Position numbers and translations under genes: made by a program | Source of the DNA: Streptomyces sp. NBC_00525 | Lineage (GTDB): Bacteria > Actinomycetota > Actinomycetes > Streptomycetales > Streptomycetaceae | Direction: 5' to 3' | Length of the DNA stretch: 64,000 nt | Assembly (NCBI RefSeq): GCF_036346595.1 | Contig: NZ_CP107834.1 | Coordinates: 3,782,001-3,846,000, forward strand | Shown: in pieces, positions 59,126 to 64,000 of the stretch | How positions within the stretch are numbered: the first letter of the stretch is position 1 | Layout of the letters: every line of letters begins with the position of its first letter | Notes under the pieces: model-generated | The model's database searches: none | Seen by the model: the letters and a program-made list of their open reading frames with translations, nothing else | Told to the model about the DNA's origin: nothing

Positions 59126-60232
59126 TCAGGGCCTGTCCGGCAGCTCCCCGTACCCGTCGATCTCCCGCGGGCCGCGCGCGGCCGGGCCCACGTACCGCGC
59201 CGACGGGCGCACCAGGCGGCCCGTCCGCTTCTGCTCCAGGATGTGCGCGGACCAGCCCGCCGTCCGGGCGCAGGTGAACATCGACGTGAACATGTGCGCC
59301 GGGACCTCGGCGAAGTCCAGCATGATCGCCGCCCAGAACTCGACGTTCGTCGCCAGGACCCGGTCCGGGCGGCGCGCGTGCAGCTCCTCCAGGGCGGCCA
59401 CCTCCAGCGCCCGCGCCACCTCGTAGCGGGGGGCGCCCAGCTCCTCGGCGGTGCGCCGCAGCACCCGGGCGCGCGGGTCCTCGGCGCGGTAGACGCGGTG
59501 GCCGAAGCCCATCAGCCGCTCGCCCCGGTCCAGGGTCCGCCGCACGTACGCCGCGGCGTCGCCGGTCCGCTCGATCTCCTCGATCATGCCGAGGACGCGG
59601 GACGGGGCGCCGCCGTGCAGCGGGCCCGACATCGCGCCCACCGCGCCGGACAGCGCGGCGGCCACGTCGGCGCCGGTCGAGGCGATGACGCGGGCGGTGA
59701 ACGTCGAGGCGTTCATGCCGTGCTCGGCGGCCGACGTCCAGTACGCGTCCACGGCCTTCACATGCCGGGGGTCCGGCTCGCCGCGCCAGCGGATCATGAA
59801 CCGCTCCACGACGGACTCCGCCCGGTCGATCTCGCGCTGCGGAACCATCGGCACCCCCTGCCCGCGCGCCGACTGCGCCACGTACGACAGGGCCATCACG
59901 GCGGCCCGCGCCAGGTTCTCGCGGGCGGTCGCCGCGTCGATGTCCAGCAGCGGTTTCAGCCCCCACACCGGGGCGAGCATCGCCAGCGCGGCCTGCACGT
60001 CGACGCGGACGTCACCGGAGTGCACCGGGATCGGGAACGGCTCGGCCGGCGGCAGACCGGGCTCGAACGCCCCGTCCACCAGCAGCCCCCACACATTGCC
60101 GAACGAGACGTGACCGACCAGCTCCTCGATGTCGACGCCCCGGTACCGGAGCGAGCCGCCCTCCTTGTCGGGCTCGGCGATTTCCGTCTCGAACGCGACG
60201 ACTCCTTCGAGTCCGGGTACGAAGTCGGACAT
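59126..60232 (-). CDS. Citrate synthase 2
   Basis: A 368-residue citrate synthase of the shorter actinobacterial type (citA/prpC-like). Condenses oxaloacetate and acetyl-CoA. Catalytic elements: His in [14 protein letters not shown], His in [14 protein letters not shown], Asp in [10 protein letters not shown]; substrate-binding [13 protein letters not shown]. Opens [26 protein letters not shown]. In S. coelicolor a gene of this type also adjoins pdxH. It is divergent from pdxH across 75 bases, so promoters overlap or abut, and ends at a terminator. Confidence 0.95.
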   Translation of the reverse strand: MSDFVPGLEGVVAFETEIAEPDKEGGSLRYRGVDIEELVGHVSFGNVWGLLVDGAFEPGLPPAEPFPIPVHSGDVRVDVQAALAMLAPVWGLKPLLDIDAATARENLARAAVMALSYVAQSARGQGVPMVPQREIDRAESVVERFMIRWRGEPDPRHVKAVDAYWTSAAEHGMNASTFTARVIASTGADVAAALSGAVGAMSGPLHGGAPSRVLGMIEEIERTGDAAAYVRRTLDRGERLMGFGHRVYRAEDPRARVLRRTAEELGAPRYEVARALEVAALEELHARRPDRVLATNVEFWAAIMLDFAEVPAHMFTSMFTCARTAGWSAHILEQKRTGRLVRPSARYVGPAARGPREIDGYGELPDRP

Positions 60233-60307
60233 CAGGCGGCTCCCTCGGATCGACGGTTGCGCCGGGCGGGCCTCCTGCCCGTCCGGCCACTGCGGCAGGA
60301 TGGCACC

Positions 60308-60991
60308 GTGCCCACCCCAGACTCCTCCTTCGATTCCACCACCGATCCGGCCGCGATGCGCGAGCAATACCGATCCGAGAGCTTCATCGAGGACTCGCTC
60401 GCGCCCGATCCCATGGACCAGTTCGCGCTCTGGTTCCGTCAGGTCGCCGCCGGCGGCACGCTCCACGAGCCGAACGCCATGGTGGTGTCCACGGCGACCC
60501 CGGACGGCCGCCCCTCCTCCCGTACGGTCCTGCTGAAGATGTACGACGCGCGCGGCTTCGTCTTCTTCACCAACTACGGCTCCCGCAAGGGCCGCGAACT
60601 GGCCGCCAACCCGTATGTCTCGCTGCTCTTCCCCTGGCACCCGCTGGCCCGCCAGGTCATCGTCACCGGCACCGCGTCGCGCGTCGCGCGCGAGGAGACC
60701 GTCGCCTACTTCCGTACCCGCCCGCACGGCTCCCAGCTCGGAGCCTGGGCCAGCGACCAGTCGGCGGTGGTCACCGGCCGCGACGAGCTGGTCCGGCGTT
60801 ACGAGGAGTTGTCGGCCCGCTACCCGGAGGGCGAGAAGGTCCCGGCCCCGCCGCACTGGGGCGGCTTCCGCGTCGTCCCCGACACGATCGAGTTCTGGCA
60901 GGGCCACGAGAACCGCCTCCACGACCGGCTGCGTTACGTCCGCGAGGGCGGCGACGACACCGGGTGGCGGGTGGAGCGGCTCTGCCCGTGA
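60308..60991 (+). CDS. pdxH: Pyridoxamine 5'-phosphate oxidase
   Basis: A 227-residue FMN enzyme that oxidises pyridoxamine/pyridoxine 5'-phosphate to PLP. Recognised from [75 protein letters not shown] and the C-terminal [27 protein letters not shown]. It starts at GTG; the first ATG (codon 17) would remove the variable N-terminus only. It is 75 bases from the divergent citrate synthase gene and ends before a long perfect palindrome. Confidence 0.96.
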   Translation: MPTPDSSFDSTTDPAAMREQYRSESFIEDSLAPDPMDQFALWFRQVAAGGTLHEPNAMVVSTATPDGRPSSRTVLLKMYDARGFVFFTNYGSRKGRELAANPYVSLLFPWHPLARQVIVTGTASRVAREETVAYFRTRPHGSQLGAWASDQSAVVTGRDELVRRYEELSARYPEGEKVPAPPHWGGFRVVPDTIEFWQGHENRLHDRLRYVREGGDDTGWRVERLCP

Positions 60992-60998
60992 CGCGGTA

Positions 60999-61034
60999 CG
61001 TGTACGGGGCCCGTCGCGACGGGCCCCGTACACG
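60999..61034. terminator. 36-bp perfect palindrome, terminator of pdxH (and of the opposing transcript)
   Basis: Arms CGTGTACGGGGCCCGTCG (60999-61016) and its exact complement (61017-61034) with no spacer: 18 bp per arm and no mismatch. It begins 8 bases after the pdxH stop. Because a minus-strand transcript from the 61.2 kb promoter runs toward it, it probably terminates both. It could also form a cruciform. Confidence 0.85.
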
Positions 61035-61232
61035 CGGAAACCCGCAGGCTCTGGGTCCCCCCTCGCGGAGGGAGCCGGCCGGATTCACCGGCGAGCCTGC
61101 GGGTCGGTGACTGCTTGGGTTTCGGCGGACAGCCCGCCGAGGTGCACGAAGTGCGACGACGGGCGGTCAGCCCGCAGCCACCTCACGAATCCGATAAGAC
61201 TGCACTTTTCGGATCACCTCCTTTCGCGTGTA
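61000..61232 (-). ncRNA. Structured small RNA / leader candidate between pdxH and SIS gene
   Basis: Minus-strand transcript predicted from the promoter at 61238-61266 to the palindrome at 60999-61034, about 230 nt. It would contain a near-complete Shine-Dalgarno, a 12-codon reading frame, hairpins GCAC-gaa-GTGC (61144-61154), GGGC-N5-GCCC (61161-61173), GGCGG-N5-CCGCC (61124-61138), and a long outer stem ACCCGCAGGCTC (61040-61051) / GAGCCTGCGGGT (61093-61104) enclosing CCCTC-gcg-GAGGG and GCCGG-N9-CCGGC. The dense structure with promoter and terminator strongly suggests an expressed RNA gene; class not recognised. Confidence 0.6.
61167..61205 (-). CDS. Leader-type mini reading frame, 12 codons
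   Basis: GTG-initiated VQSYRIREVAAG, ending TGA. An upstream in-frame GTG inside the Shine-Dalgarno would add VIRK. The complement of 61211-61224 reads AAAGGAGGTGATCC, fully complementary to the 16S rRNA 3' end. Spacing from the AGGAGG core to the GTG is 11 bases, slightly long. The sequence recalls the start of MerR/BldC-type helices (SYRIREVAA), so it could instead be a relic of such a gene. Expression unproven. Confidence 0.4.
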   Translation of the reverse strand: MQSYRIREVAAG

Positions 61233-61237
61233 CCCCC

Positions 61238-61266
61238 AGCGTAGGAACCGGCTGGAGCCCGTACAA
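61238..61266 (-). promoter_or_regulatory. Consensus-like promoter for the small RNA
   Basis: On the minus strand, TTGTAC (complement of 61261-61266), 17 bases, then TACGCT (complement of 61238-61243). This fits the principal HrdB-type -35/-10 consensus well. The expected start is near 61231, 6-12 bases before the ribosome site. Confidence 0.6.
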
Positions 61267-61287
61267 GCGAATTATCGGAGGATGGGT

Positions 61288-62043
61288 TCAGTGCCGGTAG
61301 AAGATGCGGTCCGCGTACTGGGTCATCACGCGGCCGTTCCACTCGTGGCCGCCGTCCACGTTGCCGGAGCGCAGCAGCGGCGGCTCGATGCCGCGGGCCA
61401 GCAGGTTCTCGGCGGCGGCGGCCATCACACCCTGCATGATCGCGCTGGTGACCACGGTGGACGCGGGGGCGAACGGCGCCTCGATGCCGTCCACCTCCAA
61501 CTCCGCGTCGCCGATGGCGATCTTGCTGTCCAGGACGATGTCGCAGTGGTCGCGCAGGAAGCCGCCCGAGCTGTGCCGGGAACGGGTGTTCTCCGCGTAC
61601 GCGACCGAGGTGACGCCGATGACCTTGAGGCCCAGCGCACGCGCGTTGAGCGCCATCTCGACGGGCAGCGCGTTGCGCCCGGAGAGCGAGATGATCACGA
61701 TGACGTCGCCGGCTTTCGCGGGGCTGGAGTCGAGGACCGCGCCCGCCAGGCCGTCCACCCGCTCCAGCGCCGAGCCGAGCGTCGCCGGCATGACGTCCAC
61801 GCCGAGGGCGCCGGGCACGACCATCAGGTTCATCAGGGCCAGGCCGCCCGCCCGGTAGACGACGTCCTGGGCGGGGAGCGAGGAGTGTCCGGCGCCGAAG
61901 GCGAAGAGCCTGCCGCCCGCCTCGACGGTGTCGGCGATCGCGGCGCCGGCGGCCGCGATGTTGCCGGCCTCCTCGTCGCGTACTCGCCCCAGCAGGCCGA
62001 TCGCCGCGTCGAAGAACTGACCGGCCAGCTTGCTTTCGCTCAT
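61288..62043 (-). CDS. SIS domain sugar isomerase (UPF0309)
   Basis: A 251-residue SIS protein: GGRLFAFGAGHSSLPAQDVVYRAGGLALMN, GDVIVIISLSGRNALPVEMALNARALGLKVIGVT, and AENTRSRHSSGGFLRDHCDIVLD. It belongs to UPF0309, SIS proteins that bind phosphosugars and act as isomerases or deacetylase-partner enzymes. ATG 62043 opens the conserved N-terminus; a longer start at 62064 exists. Divergent from the DtxR-type regulator, an order also found in S. coelicolor around dmdR1. Confidence 0.9.
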   Translation of the reverse strand: MSESKLAGQFFDAAIGLLGRVRDEEAGNIAAAGAAIADTVEAGGRLFAFGAGHSSLPAQDVVYRAGGLALMNLMVVPGALGVDVMPATLGSALERVDGLAGAVLDSSPAKAGDVIVIISLSGRNALPVEMALNARALGLKVIGVTSVAYAENTRSRHSSGGFLRDHCDIVLDSKIAIGDAELEVDGIEAPFAPASTVVTSAIMQGVMAAAAENLLARGIEPPLLRSGNVDGGHEWNGRVMTQYADRIFYRH

Positions 62044-62227
62044 CGATGAGGGCCTTTCCGGCAAGGGTGAGATGTCCAGGGGGCGTCCGTACCGCGATCA
62101 CGGTGCGGTCTGGACCTGTGACCTGTCAATACCGCAGCGTGCACGGCGCGACCGGCGAGGCACGGTTCTCGCCACGATGAGTCAGAATTGGTTGAGGGCC
62201 AGCGCACGACTGCATCGAGGGGCACGA

Positions 62228-62920
62228 ATGTCCGGACTGATCGACACCACGGAGATGTATCTCCGCACCATCCTCGAACTCGAAGAGGAAGGTGTGGTCC
62301 CCATGCGCGCCCGGATCGCGGAGCGGCTGGACCAGAGCGGTCCGACCGTGAGCCAGACGGTGGCGCGCATGGAGCGCGACGGCCTGGTCCAGGTCGCGGG
62401 CGACCGCCACCTGGAGCTGACGGAGGAGGGCCGCCGGCTGGCGACCCGCGTGATGCGCAAGCACCGGCTGGCCGAGTGCCTGCTGGTGGACGTGATCGGC
62501 CTGGAGTGGGAGCAGGTCCACGCCGAGGCGTGCCGGTGGGAGCACGTCATGAGTGAGGCGGTCGAACGCCGGGTGATGGAGCTGCTGCGCCACCCGACGG
62601 AGTCGCCGTACGGGAACCCGATTCCGGGGCTGGAGGAGCTGGGCGAGAACGCCGGGGCCGATCCGTTCCTGGACGAGGGCATGGTGAGCCTGTCCGAGCT
62701 CGACCCGGGCAGCGACGGGAAAACGGTGGTGGTCCGCCGGATCGGGGAGCCGATCCAGACGGACGCCCAGCTGATGTACACGCTGCGGCGGGCGGGCGTG
62801 CAGCCCGGTTCGGTGGTCAGCGTGACCCAGTCGCCCGGTGGTGTGCTCGTCGGCAGCAGCGGCGAGGCGGCGGAGCTGGACTCCGAGATCGCCTCGCACG
62901 TCTTCGTCGCCAAGCGATAG
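62228..62920 (+). CDS. Iron-dependent DtxR family regulator (DmdR1/IdeR type)
   Basis: A 230-residue metalloregulator. N-terminal winged helix (MYLRTILELEEEGVVPMRARIAERLDQSGPTVSQTVARMERDGLV), dimerisation and metal-binding domain with the ligands in VMRKHRLAECLLVDVIGLEWEQVHAEACRWEHVMSE, and a C-terminal SH3-like domain (about 155-230). This matches DmdR1/IdeR, which with Fe2+ represses siderophore genes through iron boxes. I saw no obvious iron box in the window. ATG 62228 is chosen; the upstream frame is open but non-conserved. Antisense frames overlap it (see findings). Confidence 0.95.
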   Translation: MSGLIDTTEMYLRTILELEEEGVVPMRARIAERLDQSGPTVSQTVARMERDGLVQVAGDRHLELTEEGRRLATRVMRKHRLAECLLVDVIGLEWEQVHAEACRWEHVMSEAVERRVMELLRHPTESPYGNPIPGLEELGENAGADPFLDEGMVSLSELDPGSDGKTVVVRRIGEPIQTDAQLMYTLRRAGVQPGSVVSVTQSPGGVLVGSSGEAAELDSEIASHVFVAKR

Positions 62921-63101
62921 GGCATACAAGAGGCAGGACATCTTTTCGAAGGCCGGGCGTCGGCGGTCGAGGCCGCGGACGTCCGGTCTTCGCCTTTTCC
63001 GGTCGGAACCGCAGCGCTCCGCCGCCGTACGTGCCACGCTGTGGCGGAAGGGTAGCCGTGCGTGTCGGCCGCCGGTCCGTCCGGCCGGGGAGGGGAGTGC
63101 G

Positions 63102-63362
63102 ATGCGCCCGTCGTACGAGAGCGCGGCCGTCGTCCGTGAACATGCGGGCGGCCCCGGCGCCGCAAGGCACCGGGGCCTGTCCTCCCCTGTGTCCGACCTG
63201 GAGCCCCGAGCTCTCGAGGTCGGTCCCGCGGGCCCTCATCCCCGAGTGGCCCGCCTCCCGGTGAACATCTCCCCGCAGCTGCCGCCGTCAATCCTGGGAA
63301 GCAGTCACTCGTACGAGCGGTGTTGCCCGCCGTACCCCGGTGTTCGAATAGGAGTTCGATAG
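63102..63362 (+). CDS. Doubtful small reading frame, 86 aa
   Basis: Begins MRPSYESAAVVREHAGG after a plausible ribosome site. The rest is Pro/Arg/Ser-rich without recognisable features, contains the hairpin, and loses codon bias toward its end. It may be a chance frame. Confidence 0.2.
   Translation: MRPSYESAAVVREHAGGPGAARHRGLSSPVSDLEPRALEVGPAGPHPRVARLPVNISPQLPPSILGSSHSYERCCPPYPGVRIGVR
63148..63175. terminator. Hairpin downstream of the DtxR-type gene
   Basis: GGCCCCGG (63148-63155) pairs with CCGGGGCC (63168-63175) over a 12-base loop. Possibly the terminator of the regulator transcript, about 230 bases after its stop. Confidence 0.4.
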
Positions 63363-63416
63363 TCTGGCCGAGATGACCGACCGGTGACCCAGGGAGAGAA
63401 GGGGGTGCCAGCAGCT

Positions 63417-64000
63417 ATGGCGCGGCGCATCGATGTGACCGGAACGGACGGCGTACGCCTCGCGGCCTGGGAGTTCGCCGGGCCGCCCGAGACGGGCGCG
63501 GACGGCCCTCGGGCCCCCGCCGTCTTACTGCTGCACGGCCTGATGGGCCGCGCCTCGCACTGGGCGTCCACCGCCGCCTGGCTCGCCGAGCGCCATCGCA
63601 CGGTCGGCCTCGACCAGCGCGGCCACGGCGACAGCGGGAAGCCCGCCGACGGCCCCTACACCCGTGACGCCTACGTGGCGGACGCGGAAGCGGTGATCGA
63701 ACAACTGGACCTCGGGCCGGTCACCCTCGTCGGTCACTCCATGGGCGCGCTCACCGCCTGGCAGCTCGCCGCCAAGCGCCCCGACCTGGTCCGCGCCCTG
63801 GTCATCTGCGACATGCGCGCTTCCGCGCTCGGCGCGGCCTCGCAGCGCGAGTGGGAGGACTGGTTCCGGACCTGGCCGCTCCCGTTCGAGTCACGGGAGG
63901 CCGCCCGGCGCTGGTTCGGCGAGGAGGACCCCTGGGTGGAGCAGCCCAACCCGTCGCGCGGCGCCTTCTACGCCGCGGTGATGGAGGAGGCGGCGGACGG
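63417..64000 (+). CDS. Alpha/beta hydrolase (partial, runs off window)
   Basis: The first 194 residues are visible. Oxyanion region LLLHGLMGRASHWAST, DQRGHGDSGKP, nucleophile elbow VTLVGHSMGALTAWQLA with catalytic Ser. The third catalytic residue, His, lies beyond the window. GTG 63405, four codons upstream, has AGGGAGAG at a good distance and may be the true start. A general esterase/lipase-fold enzyme, substrate unknown. Confidence 0.88.
   Translation, partial: MARRIDVTGTDGVRLAAWEFAGPPETGADGPRAPAVLLLHGLMGRASHWASTAAWLAERHRTVGLDQRGHGDSGKPADGPYTRDAYVADAEAVIEQLDLGPVTLVGHSMGALTAWQLAAKRPDLVRALVICDMRASALGAASQREWEDWFRTWPLPFESREAARRWFGEEDPWVEQPNPSRGAFYAAVMEEAAD

Larger units (their letters stand above)
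62921..63404. other. 484-base gap after the DtxR-type gene
   Basis: No confident gene. It contains a hairpin (63148-63175) and a weak 86-codon frame from an ATG at 63102 with GGGGAGGGGAG upstream. Third positions of that frame are GC-rich only over its first 25 codons, so coding is doubtful. Confidence 0.5.

Noticed and set aside
61211..61225. Plus-strand GGATCACCTCCTTTC resembles the 3' end of 16S rRNA
   Set aside because: Only 15 bases match and no rRNA sequence precedes it; it is better read as a minus-strand Shine-Dalgarno.

Overview
The window is high-GC (about 72 percent by eye) actinobacterial chromosome, almost certainly Streptomyces. Evidence: GC-biased third codon positions, frequent ATGA/GTGA start-stop overlaps, Scr1-type helix-turn-helix regulators paired with DUF397 or DUF6879 partners, a cvnABCD conservon, rare TTA (bldA-type) codons confined to regulators, and a core block citrate synthase 2 - pdxH - SIS sugar isomerase - DmdR1-type iron regulator. 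No rRNA, tRNA, CRISPR array or replication origin was seen.

Layout. 1-9.9 kb is accessory and regulator-rich: a DUF397/Scr1 pair, a winged-helix protein, TetR and XRE-cupin regulators, a small protein - DUF6879 - Scr1 cassette, a GRDP-like protein with a cysteine tail, and a complete 1,386-bp IS5-like element with perfect 18-bp ends and CTAG target duplications. That element carries a DUF4253 passenger gene beside a broken transposase. 9.9-22 kb holds two signalling-transport modules: an OmpR/HisKA system with a lipoprotein, divergent from a lipoprotein/MacA-like/MacB-like export operon, and a NarL/HisKA_3 system divergent from a two-gene ABC exporter. 22-32.3 kb has PPOX, GNAT, Uma2, serC, the conservon, a large FAD/Fe-S oxidoreductase and an EamA exporter.

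32.3-42.8 kb is dominated by an acyl-CoA catabolic operon: DinB-like TIGR03084 protein, AtuA-like protein, carboxyltransferase, biotin carboxylase/BCCP, acyl-CoA dehydrogenase and an acyl-CoA synthetase. The synthetase survives only as its last 100 residues because a TnpB-encoding IS200/IS605-type element now occupies the site of its 5' part. The promoter of this operon carries a 27-bp operator-like sequence that recurs with one mismatch 21 kb away, before an enoyl-CoA hydratase - TetR operon (55-56.3 kb). This points to one TetR regulon joining the two loci.

42.9-54.8 kb is mixed: DUF5959, CYTH, RsbW-like and Scr1 genes, LysE, phosphoesterase, CGNR regulator, a secreted repeat protein, DUF4034 and DUF4037. 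56-64 kb returns to core genes. Between pdxH and the SIS gene lies a convincing minus-strand promoter, a near-perfect Shine-Dalgarno sequence, a 12-codon reading frame and a highly structured RNA ending at a 36-bp perfect palindrome: a candidate small RNA or leader-peptide gene.
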